The notes under the pieces were generated by a model. The model was not told the origin of the DNA and did no database searches. It worked only from the letters and a program-made list of their open reading frames with translations. This document shows, in pieces, positions 26,874 to 36,631 of a stretch of 64,000 nt of DNA. Every line of letters begins with the position of its first letter. The stretch's first letter is position 1. The DNA is from Flavobacterium sp. N502540 (lineage in GTDB: Bacteria; Bacteroidota; Bacteroidia; Flavobacteriales; Flavobacteriaceae), in the NCBI RefSeq assembly GCF_025947365.1, contig NZ_CP110012.1, forward strand, positions 124,001-188,000, written 5' to 3'. A program made the translations under genes and the position numbers.

Positions 26874-29800
26874 ATGATCCATTTCTTTGAAAACCAAAGC
26901 AAAACTGTTTTTGCAGTACAGACGCAAAACGAAATTTCGGCTCAAGACATTTCAAAACTAAACTGGCTTTTTGCCGACTCCAATAAGATCGAAAAATCCG
27001 CACTGACGGATTTTTTTGTTGGTCCTCGTGCCACTATGATCACTCCATGGAGTACAAATGCTGTAGAAATTACTCAAAACATGGGTATTACGGGCATTAT
27101 CAGAATCGAAGAATTTCATCCGGCAACAGCTGATTTTTCAGATTTTGACCCAATGTTATTTCAGAAATTCAGCCAATTAGATCAGGAAATTTTCACGATC
27201 AATGTGCAGCCGGAACCTATTCTGGAAATTGATGATATTGCCGCTTACAATACAACAGAAGGATTAGCTTTAAGCGAAGAAGAAGTTGATTACTTAAACA
27301 ATCTTTCTACTAAATTAGGAAGAAAACTAACTGACTCAGAGATTTTCGCTTTCTCACAAGCAAACTCAGAGCACTGCCGTCACAAAATCTTCAACGGAAC
27401 ATTTGTGATTGACGGAGAAGAAAAAGAAACTTCTTTATTCAAATTAATTAAAAAAACATCACAGGAAAATCCTAACGATATTGTTTCTGCTTACAAAGAC
27501 AACGTTGCTTTTGTAAAAGGACCAAAAGTGCAGCAATTTGCACCAAAAACAGCTGACAAACCAGATTATTACGAGATAAAAGAATTCGATTCCGTTTTAT
27601 CTTTAAAAGCAGAAACACACAACTTCCCAACCACTGTAGAGCCTTTCAACGGAGCTGCAACCGGATCGGGAGGAGAAATTCGTGACCGTTTAGCCGGTGG
27701 CCAGGGTTCATTGCCATTAGCAGGAACTGCGGTTTATATGACTTCGTATTCTCGTTTAAAGCCCTTCGACTCCGCTCAACCCTTCGACTCCGCTCAGGGT
27801 GACCGAAAATGGGAAAATGCTGTTGAAGAAAGAAAATGGCTGTACCAGACTCCAATGGATATTTTAATCAAAGCTTCAAACGGAGCTTCTGATTTTGGAA
27901 ATAAATTCGGTCAACCGTTAATTACAGGTTCTGTTTTAACTTTCGAACACGAAGAAAACGACCGTAAAATTGGTTACGACAAAGTAATCATGCAGGCGGG
28001 TGGAATTGGTTACGGAAAATTAGATCAGGCAATTAAAAAGAAACCACAAGAAGGCGATAAAATCGTAATTCTTGGTGGAGAAAATTATAGAATTGGTATG
28101 GGTGGTGCTGCGGTTTCATCTGCAGATACCGGAGCTTTTGGTTCAGGAATCGAGTTAAACGCAATTCAGCGTTCGAATCCTGAAATGCAAAAACGTGCTG
28201 CCAATGCGATTCGTGGTTTGGTAGAAAGCGACAATAATCCAATTGTTTCGATTCACGATCACGGAGCTGGAGGACACTTAAACTGTCTTTCTGAACTGGT
28301 GGAAGAAACCGGAGGATTAATCGACTTAGATAAATTACCTGTTGGAGACCCTACTCTTTCTGCAAAAGAAATTATCGGTAACGAATCTCAGGAAAGAATG
28401 GGATTGGTTATTGGTCAAAAAGATATCGATACTTTACAAAGAATTGCCGACAGAGAGCGTTCGCCAATGTATCAGGTTGGAGACGTAACGGGCGATCACC
28501 GTTTTACATTCGAATCTAAAACAAACGGTTCTAAACCGATGGATTATGCTTTAGAAGATTTCTTCGGAAGCTCTCCAAAAACGGTTATGACCGATAAAAC
28601 GATTGACAGAAAATATGCTGATGTTGCTTACAACACAGCAGATTTCGAAAGTTACTTAAAAGACGTTTTGCGTTTAGAAGCGGTTGCATCAAAAGACTGG
28701 TTAACCAATAAAGTAGACCGTTGTGTGGGTGGAAAAGTAGCCAAACAGCAAAATGCAGGACCATTACAATTGCCTTTGAATAATGTTGGAGTTATGGCTC
28801 TGGATTATTTAGGTAAAGAGGGAATTGCTACTTCTATCGGGCATGCTCCTATCGCTGCTTTGATTGACCCGGTTGCGGGATCCAGAAATGCTATTGCCGA
28901 GTCATTATCAAATATCATCTGGGCACCAATTAAAGATCAGTTAAAAGGTATTTCATTGTCTGCCAACTGGATGTGGGCTTGTAAAAACGAAGGTGAAGAC
29001 GCTCGTTTGTACGCTGCCGTAGAAGGTTGTTCTGAATTTGCAATCGAATTAGGAATCAATATTCCAACAGGAAAAGATTCCCTTTCGATGAAACAAAAAT
29101 ATCCAAACGACGAAGTAATTGCACCGGGAACGGTTATTATTTCGGCAGCAGGAAACTGTACCGATATCAGAAAAGTAGTAGAACCTGTTTTACAAAGAAA
29201 CGGAGATTCAATCTATTATATCAATTTGTCTCAGGATGATTTCAAATTAGGAGGTTCTTCTTTTGCACAAATCAGAAATACAATCGGAAAAGAGACTTCT
29301 ACTATTAAAGACGCTTCTTTCTTCAAAAATGCCTTCAATACCATTCAGGAATTAATTGGTCACAACCAAATTTTAGCCGGACACGATATCGGAAGCGGTG
29401 GTTTGATCACAACTTTATTAGAATTGTGTTTTGCGGATGTAAACCTTGGGGCAAAAATTGATTTTAGTGCTTTCGCAGAAAATGACTTATTAAAAATCCT
29501 TTTTGCAGAAAACATTGGTATTGTTTTCCAGGCAAAATCTGATGCTGCTGTTGAAACTAAGTTAAATGCCAACAACATCGAATTCTATAAATTAGGAAAA
29601 GCAACAACGACCGAGACTTTAGACCTTGGATCTTGGACTTTAGACATAAAAGCTTACAGAGATATTTGGTTCGAGACTTCTTATTTATTAGATCAAAAAC
29701 AATCTAAAAACGGAAGAGCTCAGGCGCGTTTTGAAAACTATAAAAATCAGGCTTTAAACTATACTTTCCCAACTCATTTTACTGGTAAAAAGCCTGTCAT

Positions 29801-30569
29801 CTCAAACGAAGGCGAGAGACCAAAAGCTGCTATTATTCGTGAGAAAGGAAGTAATTCTGAGCGTGAAATGGCAAATGCTATGTACTTAGCCGGTTTTGAT
29901 GTAAAAGACGTTCACATGACCGATTTGATTTCAGGTCGTGAAACACTGGAAGACATTCAGTTTATTGGAGCTGTTGGAGGTTTCTCTAATTCAGATGTTT
30001 TAGGTTCTGCCAAAGGATGGGCCGGAGCTTTCTTATACAACGAAAAAGCAAAAACGGCATTGGATAATTTCTTTAAAAGAGAAGATACTTTATCTGTAGG
30101 AATTTGTAACGGATGTCAGTTGTTTATGGAATTGGAAGTGATCAATCCGGAGCATGAAGTTCACGGAAAAATGCTTCACAACGAAAGTCAGAAACACGAA
30201 AGCATCTTTACTTCTGTAAAAGTACAGGAAAACAACTCGGTAATGTTATCGACGTTGGCCGGAAGCACTTTAGGAGTATGGGTTTCTCATGGAGAAGGTA
30301 AATTCAAATTGCCTTTAGCCGAAGAAAATTACAACATTGTTTCTAAGTATGCTTACGAAGGTTATCCTGCCAACCCTAACGGATCTGATTACAACACAGC
30401 AATGTTATGTGACAAAACCGGAAGACATTTGGTAATGATGCCTCACATCGAGCGTTCAACTTTCCAATGGAACTGGGCACATTATCCAAAAGACAGAAAC
30501 GACGAGGTTTCACCTTGGCACGAAGCTTTTGTTAATGCCAGAAAATGGATTGAAAATAGAAACAATTAA
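26874..30569 (+). CDS. purL: Phosphoribosylformylglycinamidine synthase, large single-chain form
   Basis: This 1231-residue enzyme makes FGAM from FGAR, glutamine and ATP in purine synthesis. It has an N-terminal PurS-like domain and two AIRS-type synthase domains (SEHCRHKIF and ETHNFPTTVEPFNGAATGSGGEIRD near 245-270; SIHDHGAGGHLN; NIPTGKDSLSMKQKY near 735; GHDIGSGGL). A class I glutamine amidotransferase follows from about residue 975, with the nucleophile Cys in GICNGCQLF near 1079 and the HGEGK region. Residues near 296-311 (KPFDSAQPFDSAQGD) are encoded by a tandem repeat inserted in frame where relatives read a short loop. The rest is collinear, so the enzyme should be active. Confidence 0.97.
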   Translation: MIHFFENQSKTVFAVQTQNEISAQDISKLNWLFADSNKIEKSALTDFFVGPRATMITPWSTNAVEITQNMGITGIIRIEEFHPATADFSDFDPMLFQKFSQLDQEIFTINVQPEPILEIDDIAAYNTTEGLALSEEEVDYLNNLSTKLGRKLTDSEIFAFSQANSEHCRHKIFNGTFVIDGEEKETSLFKLIKKTSQENPNDIVSAYKDNVAFVKGPKVQQFAPKTADKPDYYEIKEFDSVLSLKAETHNFPTTVEPFNGAATGSGGEIRDRLAGGQGSLPLAGTAVYMTSYSRLKPFDSAQPFDSAQGDRKWENAVEERKWLYQTPMDILIKASNGASDFGNKFGQPLITGSVLTFEHEENDRKIGYDKVIMQAGGIGYGKLDQAIKKKPQEGDKIVILGGENYRIGMGGAAVSSADTGAFGSGIELNAIQRSNPEMQKRAANAIRGLVESDNNPIVSIHDHGAGGHLNCLSELVEETGGLIDLDKLPVGDPTLSAKEIIGNESQERMGLVIGQKDIDTLQRIADRERSPMYQVGDVTGDHRFTFESKTNGSKPMDYALEDFFGSSPKTVMTDKTIDRKYADVAYNTADFESYLKDVLRLEAVASKDWLTNKVDRCVGGKVAKQQNAGPLQLPLNNVGVMALDYLGKEGIATSIGHAPIAALIDPVAGSRNAIAESLSNIIWAPIKDQLKGISLSANWMWACKNEGEDARLYAAVEGCSEFAIELGINIPTGKDSLSMKQKYPNDEVIAPGTVIISAAGNCTDIRKVVEPVLQRNGDSIYYINLSQDDFKLGGSSFAQIRNTIGKETSTIKDASFFKNAFNTIQELIGHNQILAGHDIGSGGLITTLLELCFADVNLGAKIDFSAFAENDLLKILFAENIGIVFQAKSDAAVETKLNANNIEFYKLGKATTTETLDLGSWTLDIKAYRDIWFETSYLLDQKQSKNGRAQARFENYKNQALNYTFPTHFTGKKPVISNEGERPKAAIIREKGSNSEREMANAMYLAGFDVKDVHMTDLISGRETLEDIQFIGAVGGFSNSDVLGSAKGWAGAFLYNEKAKTALDNFFKREDTLSVGICNGCQLFMELEVINPEHEVHGKMLHNESQKHESIFTSVKVQENNSVMLSTLAGSTLGVWVSHGEGKFKLPLAEENYNIVSKYAYEGYPANPNGSDYNTAMLCDKTGRHLVMMPHIERSTFQWNWAHYPKDRNDEVSPWHEAFVNARKWIENRNN
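27762..27806. repeat. Tandem 18-bp repeat inserted in frame in purL
   Basis: Two adjacent 18-base units at 27762-27779 and 27780-27797 differ at one base and encode the peptide PFDSAQ twice. The second unit runs on into GGTGAC. This unit is a familiar intergenic repeat word of many Bacteroidota genomes. Here it sits inside a coding region and keeps the frame. Confidence 0.88.
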
Positions 30570-30575
30570 AAAAAG

Positions 30576-31538
30576 ATGAAAAAGTTATCAATATTCCTTT
30601 TAATTTTCGTTTCTTTATTTTCATTTTCATGCGAAAGCAATGACTCAACATCAGAAGAAAAAATTAATGACGATTACAAACTTCTTTCAGTTACTTCTGA
30701 AGGTAAAATTTTTGAAATAGGTAATAATAGTGGAAAAACAACTACTATCGGGCAAATCAAAAATTCAGCAAATTTGATCATGCTTGCAACTATTTGTAAT
30801 GTAGGTTCAAAAATCTATTCATTTGAATCTACCTATGTTCCGCATCAAAATATTTTAATTATTTATGACAAATTAACTGGAGTAACTAAAACTAAACAAA
30901 TTATTTTCCCCACTTCTCTTGAAAAAACGATGTCTGATCCTTTTATCACAAATTTGGAATATAATGGTTCAGAACTTATTGCAATAGTTAGTGAAAATCT
31001 ACCCAATGAAAGTCGTCCAAATAATATTATATCAATAAACACTGAAAATTACGAAACCACCGATTTGGGCATTAATTTTTTTCAACGTTCATTAACTAGT
31101 ACCGAACTTATCAATAATAAACTTTATGTTTCAACTAGAGTTGATGGCCTTTTAGAAATAAATCTTGTTAATAAAACAGTTACAGAGTTGCGAGGTGGCG
31201 GTGCAAAGATAAGTGCAACAAGATTGGCTAAAATTGATAATACAAAATTTGGACTAATGCAGTTTGGAGTAACGCAAGCAATCGATGGCATAAAACCTGT
31301 TGAATTTAATTTAAGTAATAATTTACTATCTGACAAATCTTCAGAAGTTACATATGCAGTACGGAATAGTTTAGGAGGAACGATTTCTTACAATAAAGAA
31401 TACCTGAATTTAGTCTACCGTTCAGACTTCAAGTTCGGAATTTTAAAAATTAATTATGAAAACAATTCAACAAAATTTATTGAACTTGATAAAGAAATTG
31501 TAGGACCAAATGCAATAATTGTTGATGTTATTAAATAA
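30576..31538 (+). CDS. Lipoprotein of unknown function, probable beta-propeller-like
   Basis: This 320-residue protein has a lipoprotein signal (MKKLSIFLLIFVSLFSFSC; Cys near residue 19) followed by an acidic linker. The body is made of short strands with recurring patterns such as KIFEIGNNSGKTTTIG and NYETTDLGINFF, compatible with a beta-propeller. No family is recognised. It starts six bases after purL but is visibly more AT-rich than purL, with AAT/AAA-heavy codons, so it may be a later insertion into the purL unit. A terminator follows at 31602. Confidence 0.7.
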   Translation: MKKLSIFLLIFVSLFSFSCESNDSTSEEKINDDYKLLSVTSEGKIFEIGNNSGKTTTIGQIKNSANLIMLATICNVGSKIYSFESTYVPHQNILIIYDKLTGVTKTKQIIFPTSLEKTMSDPFITNLEYNGSELIAIVSENLPNESRPNNIISINTENYETTDLGINFFQRSLTSTELINNKLYVSTRVDGLLEINLVNKTVTELRGGGAKISATRLAKIDNTKFGLMQFGVTQAIDGIKPVEFNLSNNLLSDKSSEVTYAVRNSLGGTISYNKEYLNLVYRSDFKFGILKINYENNSTKFIELDKEIVGPNAIIVDVIK

Positions 31539-31601
31539 TTTCAATTATTTTCTCAATTCAAAAAAAAATGGATTGAGAAAAACTAAACTATATTTCTATA
31601 A

Positions 31602-31628
31602 AAAACGCCCGAATTTATCGGGCGTTTT
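31602..31628 (+). terminator. Rho-independent terminator after the purL/lipoprotein unit
   Basis: An 11-bp perfect stem (31602-31612 with 31618-31628) has a GC-rich centre and a T-rich end. Its T- and A-flanks could let it work in both directions, serving the convergent gene at 31710 too. Confidence 0.85.
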
Positions 31629-31709
31629 CTTGTTTTAAAAGAAGAGTATAGTCCAAATTAACTGATCATCAAACTTTTTTCAAAACTCTTAAAACTATTT
31701 TTATCTGTA

Positions 31710-33125
31710 TTAATTAATAGCTACCAAATTGACGCGAAGCTTGTTTGGGGCAGAGCCTTCAGACATAAAAACCAAATACTTTCCGTCATTTGTCTTTCTA
31801 ATAATTTGACTAGGCTGCACCAATCGGGAATTATCATCCTTCCCATTAGGTAAAGAAACATCTTTAGTAGTAATCACATTGCCATCATAATCTACGACTG
31901 CAAGTGAAGATTTTAAAACTTTATTATTTTTGGACATATCAAATGCATTCCAGGCTATGAATATTTTACCCTGTGAATAATGAGCCATCTGCGCTCCCCA
32001 GCCGGCAGTTTCCGTAGCCTTATAACTGGTTAACCAAACATCCTTAACTTTGACTGCACTTCCCTTTGCGGCACCTACGCCAGAAAATATAGACAAACGA
32101 ACATCACGACGTAAATCATTAGCAGTAAACTCATGTTGCGTAGTGTAAAGAACAGCAATATTTCCATTAGGCAACTCTAATATATCGCCGGTAGATGTAT
32201 TGGTAATATTATAATTGCTAGTCACTGAACTAGGAATTGGAAAAATATTCGACCAGGTACGATTAAAAGGATCATCATTAAATTTCCAGTCTTCTATCAA
32301 AAGACCTCTTGAAGGCAACTCATCTGCATGGGCAGATGCAAGATAACGTCCATCATTCAGAGGTATTAACCGCTGGTCGAAGTTATGGGAGATATACCAA
32401 GGGCGTATAAAAGTTGATTTACCTGTAGCTGCTTCATGAAAGCTAAGCCAGCCTGCCTGATGCTCACCCATTCCTCTGCGCGCTAAATAAATACCGAAAT
32501 TATCTAGTTTTTTATTGTAAACAATAATACCCTGTCCGGATCTTCCTGCTGCATGAGTATCTGAGGGGTCAGGAGGAGCCTGCCATAAATCTATCGAATA
32601 CTTTACGTTGCCTGAACCGTCAAAACAATAGTACACAGGTCTCTTTCTTGCAATGTCATCTGAGTTCACTTCCGATGCTCCCATCATATAACGATTATTA
32701 CCAAAATACTCGTAACCCAGGAAAGTCGTATTACCCAAATTTAGTTCTTTGGGAAAGGAAATTTCGGAAACAATAGATTTAGTACTGAGTGATATTCTGC
32801 TTAAATGGCGGTGTCCGTCAGCAGTTGGTGCTAATTCTCCTTCCCAATAAGTATCCAGATTACCATCTTCGTTAACAGAAAAGCGAATACTTGGCTTTAT
32901 AGCATAAATAGCATAAGCACCGTCAGTTAACGACCTAAGATTTTCAGGCAGATTGACTTCAAAAGAGGAATATGCGAGACCTGTACTAACATCACTGTCT
33001 TCTTTATCACCCGTACTTACCGTAGTATCAACCACCGGATCCTCTACATTTTTAGTACATGCTCCTAACGACAATAAGGCAACAACTAATAAGACGTAAA
33101 TTTTGCTTTGAGAAATGTGTTTCAT
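31710..33125 (-). CDS. Secreted lipoprotein, large, unknown function
   Basis: With the start at 33125 this is a 471-residue protein with a lipoprotein signal (KIYVLLVVALLSLGAC; Cys near 23). A further in-frame ATG 33 bases upstream would only lengthen the n-region. After an acidic, serine-rich linker the body has short strand repeats (DGRYLASAHADELPSRG, NGNIAVLYTTQHEF, GKYLVFMSEG), which suggest a beta-propeller. No catalytic motif or named family is recognised. It is divergent from the TonB-dependent receptor at 33498, so the two could work together at the outer membrane, though this is only inferred. Confidence 0.7.
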   Translation of the reverse strand: MKHISQSKIYVLLVVALLSLGACTKNVEDPVVDTTVSTGDKEDSDVSTGLAYSSFEVNLPENLRSLTDGAYAIYAIKPSIRFSVNEDGNLDTYWEGELAPTADGHRHLSRISLSTKSIVSEISFPKELNLGNTTFLGYEYFGNNRYMMGASEVNSDDIARKRPVYYCFDGSGNVKYSIDLWQAPPDPSDTHAAGRSGQGIIVYNKKLDNFGIYLARRGMGEHQAGWLSFHEAATGKSTFIRPWYISHNFDQRLIPLNDGRYLASAHADELPSRGLLIEDWKFNDDPFNRTWSNIFPIPSSVTSNYNITNTSTGDILELPNGNIAVLYTTQHEFTANDLRRDVRLSIFSGVGAAKGSAVKVKDVWLTSYKATETAGWGAQMAHYSQGKIFIAWNAFDMSKNNKVLKSSLAVVDYDGNVITTKDVSLPNGKDDNSRLVQPSQIIRKTNDGKYLVFMSEGSAPNKLRVNLVAIN

Positions 33126-33497
33126 TAAATTTATTTTAATTTTATAATAGTAATTCATTTTTTAGTCATCATTTGACGATTTACAATACTCCTTAAGAAG
33201 TGTTCCACCTCTTTAAATTCAAACCAAAGTTATAACACCTGTTTTTTATGCATTTTACACTTGTATCAAACGGTATCGTTCCTGTAACAGATAGTATTAT
33301 TCACAAAACTTCTGAATAGAATTCATAGGAAAATACCTCCCGATGAGAATCAGAAATACAAAATTTACCATTCACTTTTCATATCTCACTTTTCACATTT
33401 TCAAAAAACCTCCATTTAAAAAGACTCTAAGACTAATTTAATTCTATCTTAAGCCTACTTTTTCCCACATTTTTAACGTGATAGATATCTTTGTTTC
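33126..33497. other. Divergent promoter region, lipoprotein / TonB receptor
   Basis: These 372 bases hold no gene. On the minus strand TAACTTTG (33225-33232) is a good -7 candidate for the lipoprotein, but no TTG sits at the right distance. On the plus strand TATCTTTG (33486-33493) lies only five bases before the TonB receptor ATG. A run of short, similar words (TTTCACATTTTC) near 33370-33405 is low-complexity. Confidence 0.55.
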
Positions 33498-35900
33498 ATG
33501 AAAAAATGGACCTTAAAATTATCGCTTTTACTCCTCTTACTTATTATAAGCCAAGTCACGTTTGCCCAAAATTCGTCTGTAAAAGGAACGGTTTCTGATG
33601 GAAAGCTCGCCATCGAATTTGTCGATGTAGTTTTAAAAAACACTGCCGATTCTACAAAAGTTGCCGGATATGCCGTTACAGATGCTTCCGGGAATTTTTC
33701 TTTGGACCATATTACCTCAGGTGAATACCAGCTTCAATTCAAATTAATCGGTTTTAAAACCCTTACCCAAAAAATAAAATTTGGAGGATCTCCTATTTCG
33801 GTTGGAACCATAACTTTGCAAACCGATGCTAATCTATTAAATGCTGTTGTTGTTAATTCCCAAAAGAAGCAAATTCAAAAAACCAATGAAGGCTTCATTT
33901 TTAATGCGGTTTCGAATCTGACACAAACGGGAGGAACTGCTACCGATATGCTAAAAAACATTCCTACAGTAGCTGTAGATGCAGACGGAGGAATTACGTT
34001 GAGAGGAAAATCGCCTATGATTTTGATTAATGGAAAAAACTCCGCCATTACCAATATGGATCAGATTGCAGCGAGCAGTATTGAAAGTATAGAAGTTATC
34101 AGTAATCCTACGGCCAAATACGATGCCAATGCAGAGAGCGGCATTATCAATATCAGACTCAAAAAAAACAACCAAAGCGGTATGAATGGTGCCGTGGTTT
34201 TAGGAGGCGGATTTGGAGCCAAAGGCAGATTAAACAGCTCTGTGCTCTTAAATCATAAAACGGATAAATGGAATTTCGGATTGGGGTACGACAATCGCTT
34301 TGCCGGAAGAACTAAAAAGATCAAAGGCGAAAGAATCAATTACCTGATCGATGACGAACATTATATCAATCAAAACAGAAGCGACCAGCGTACAGAAGGC
34401 TTACAGAATCTAAAATTCAACATTGATTTTTCACCAAACGAGAACAACAGCTTTTCTTTTGAAGCTTTGGGAAATATGGAAAGTCAGGACAATGACGAAA
34501 CTTTATACACGCAGGTAAACAACAGCGCCAATCAGTTTTTCTCGAGCAATAAAAGACATTCTCTGGAACTCGAACGCTCTAAAGTAGGCGAACTAGCCTT
34601 CAGCTACGACCGAAAATTTGCCGATGACCGAAAAAGCCTGAACGCCAGTATTACCTCATCTTTCAACAAACACAGAGAAAACACCGACATCGACACCTAT
34701 CAATTCAATCAATACTACAACCTGATTGGTGATGCTGCATGGCAAAGAACACACAATTACGAACACGAAAATATCTCGAACGCCATTGTAAATTATGCGC
34801 TTCCGGTTTCTGAAAAAACAATTTTAGAGACTGGTTACAAAGGAACCTTCCGATTCTTCGACTCCGATTTTCAAAGTGCCAATCAAACGAATGGAGAATA
34901 CATTGTAAATCCTTTGGCGAGCAACGTCTTTAAATTCAACGAGCAAATCAATGCGGTTTACGGACTTCTAAACTCTTATATTGGCGCTAAAGAAACTCCG
35001 AAATGGAAATACAATTTAGGATTACGTGCCGAGCAGGTTTCAAACAACGGAAAAACGCAAAACAACAGTGATAACTTCTCCAATCATTATGTAAAACTTT
35101 TCCCTTCTGCCTCTTTACAACTTAATTTAACATCAGACGAGTTTCTAAAAATGGGTTACAGCAAACGCATCAACCGTCCTGATTTAGACAACTTAAATCC
35201 ATTTATTGATATTACCGATGCCTTGAATCCGCATGGAGGAAATCCGTATTTGAAACCCGAAATCATTCATATTATTGAGACAGGTTATTCCAAAGAATGG
35301 TCCAAATATTCCCTTTCTACCAATGCTTTTTACAGAAATGCGACCAATACAATCAGACAATATGCCGAATTACAAGACAACGGAGTGGTTTTGCAGCAGC
35401 CCAGAAATATTGGAAGCACCATTACTTATGGTCTTGAAACTATTTTCAGCTTAAAACCCGTTGGATTTTATGATGCTAATATCAGTATTACCGCTTTTCA
35501 GCAAAATATAAACGCCTCCAATCTGGCTCAGGATGTCGTGAACAATGCATTCAGCTGGTACGGAAAGATTATCAATAATTTTGTTCCGTGGAAAGGTGGA
35601 AAACTGCAAATTATCGGAAATTACAATTCGGCTCTCGCTACTGCACAGGGAAAAAGAATTCCGATCTATAATGTTGATATGGGGTTTCAGCAAAAACTGG
35701 GTAAAGGCAATGCCCGTTTAGGTTTAGTGGTTACCGATATGTTCAACACACTTGAAAGCGGTTTTAAAAATAATACAGCTTTGTTCAGTAACAACCGTAC
35801 TTCTAAATCAGATACACGTGCTCTGATGATCACTTTTGCTTATACCTTTAAATCCGACTTTAAAGAAAAATTATTGGAAAACCAGTTTTCAGCAGAATAA
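33498..35900 (+). CDS. TonB-dependent receptor, outer membrane beta-barrel family
   Basis: This 800-residue protein has a signal peptide (MKKWTLKLSLLLLLLIISQVTFAQ). A carboxypeptidase-regulatory-like domain follows (about 28-105: VKGTVSDGKLAIEFVDVVL, DASGNFSLDHITSGEYQL). The plug (about 120-220) has TGGTATDMLKNIPTVAVDADGGITLRGKSPMILINGK and SIEVISNPTAKYDANAESGIINI. The rest is the OMP_b-brl_3-type barrel with NPFIDITDALNPHGGNPYLKPE near residue 575. It should import a TonB-driven substrate or act in peptide or polymer uptake. No SusD partner is present, so the ligand is unknown. A -7 box lies five bases before the ATG, suggesting a leaderless transcript. Confidence 0.92.
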   Translation: MKKWTLKLSLLLLLLIISQVTFAQNSSVKGTVSDGKLAIEFVDVVLKNTADSTKVAGYAVTDASGNFSLDHITSGEYQLQFKLIGFKTLTQKIKFGGSPISVGTITLQTDANLLNAVVVNSQKKQIQKTNEGFIFNAVSNLTQTGGTATDMLKNIPTVAVDADGGITLRGKSPMILINGKNSAITNMDQIAASSIESIEVISNPTAKYDANAESGIINIRLKKNNQSGMNGAVVLGGGFGAKGRLNSSVLLNHKTDKWNFGLGYDNRFAGRTKKIKGERINYLIDDEHYINQNRSDQRTEGLQNLKFNIDFSPNENNSFSFEALGNMESQDNDETLYTQVNNSANQFFSSNKRHSLELERSKVGELAFSYDRKFADDRKSLNASITSSFNKHRENTDIDTYQFNQYYNLIGDAAWQRTHNYEHENISNAIVNYALPVSEKTILETGYKGTFRFFDSDFQSANQTNGEYIVNPLASNVFKFNEQINAVYGLLNSYIGAKETPKWKYNLGLRAEQVSNNGKTQNNSDNFSNHYVKLFPSASLQLNLTSDEFLKMGYSKRINRPDLDNLNPFIDITDALNPHGGNPYLKPEIIHIIETGYSKEWSKYSLSTNAFYRNATNTIRQYAELQDNGVVLQQPRNIGSTITYGLETIFSLKPVGFYDANISITAFQQNINASNLAQDVVNNAFSWYGKIINNFVPWKGGKLQIIGNYNSALATAQGKRIPIYNVDMGFQQKLGKGNARLGLVVTDMFNTLESGFKNNTALFSNNRTSKSDTRALMITFAYTFKSDFKEKLLENQFSAE

Positions 35901-36032
35901 TAGTGGATTAAAAACAAAAAAAACATTCTTGCAATCGGGATTCATTTTTCTAGTGAAAATTGAACTATATTCGCCAAAAAATTCGTGCCCCGAATTTTTT
36001 GGCAGCTCCAAGAACCCTTAAACCTACATAGA

Positions 36033-36464
36033 ATGAAAACCCTGCAAGTATTTCTTTTTACTTTATTATTTAGTGCCGTAAAATCACATTCTCAAATTCA
36101 CGTAGACCGAATCACTTATAAAGTCCGTGACCATTTTATTACCACCACCATTGGGTATCCTGTACCCGGAACTTTTTTACCAACAGGAAAAAAAGAGCCT
36201 TCTACCATTTTAAATCCGGACGGAACAGGAATTATTCAATATGAAGATCTAAGCAAAAAAAAGATCAACTGGGGAATTGAATGTACCGAAGAAGGTATTC
36301 CGGTTTTTAAAGAAGGTTTCAACAGTGCTTCCTATACTTTCTGGTACCGTACCAATGACAGTGAGGAGTGGAATTACACACAATTTTCTATCCATTTTGC
36401 CAAGAAAAAAATGTTTCTGATGGGCGAAAGAGTAAAAGAGTATGTAGATTATAATGTACAATAA
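36033..36464 (+). CDS. Small secreted protein, unknown function
   Basis: The chosen ATG at 36033 gives 143 residues beginning with a signal peptide (MKTLQVFLFTLLFSAVKSHSQ). An upstream in-frame start at 35985 would put a charged stretch before the signal and is rejected. The mature part has aromatic strand patterns (SYTFWYRTNDSEEWNYTQFSIHF) and no cysteines except one. No family is recognised. It follows the TonB receptor by 132 bases on the same strand and may be its partner. Confidence 0.65.
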   Translation: MKTLQVFLFTLLFSAVKSHSQIHVDRITYKVRDHFITTTIGYPVPGTFLPTGKKEPSTILNPDGTGIIQYEDLSKKKINWGIECTEEGIPVFKEGFNSASYTFWYRTNDSEEWNYTQFSIHFAKKKMFLMGERVKEYVDYNVQ

Positions 36465-36631
36465 ATACTACATATTAGTCAATTTTTCTTGATTATATCG
36501 TATTTTACTACAAAAAAGAAAACGTTTTCGCAGATTTTTTAAAGTACTTATAATTTTTCCCATAAATTTCGATAAATATAAAAATTATACCTAATTTTTA
36601 TTTAATTTGCGATAAAATTCAATATACTAAC

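Noticed and set aside
35836..36021. 61-codon frame overlapping the end of the TonB receptor
   Set aside because: It overlaps the receptor's coding end in another frame and has no signal or family features.
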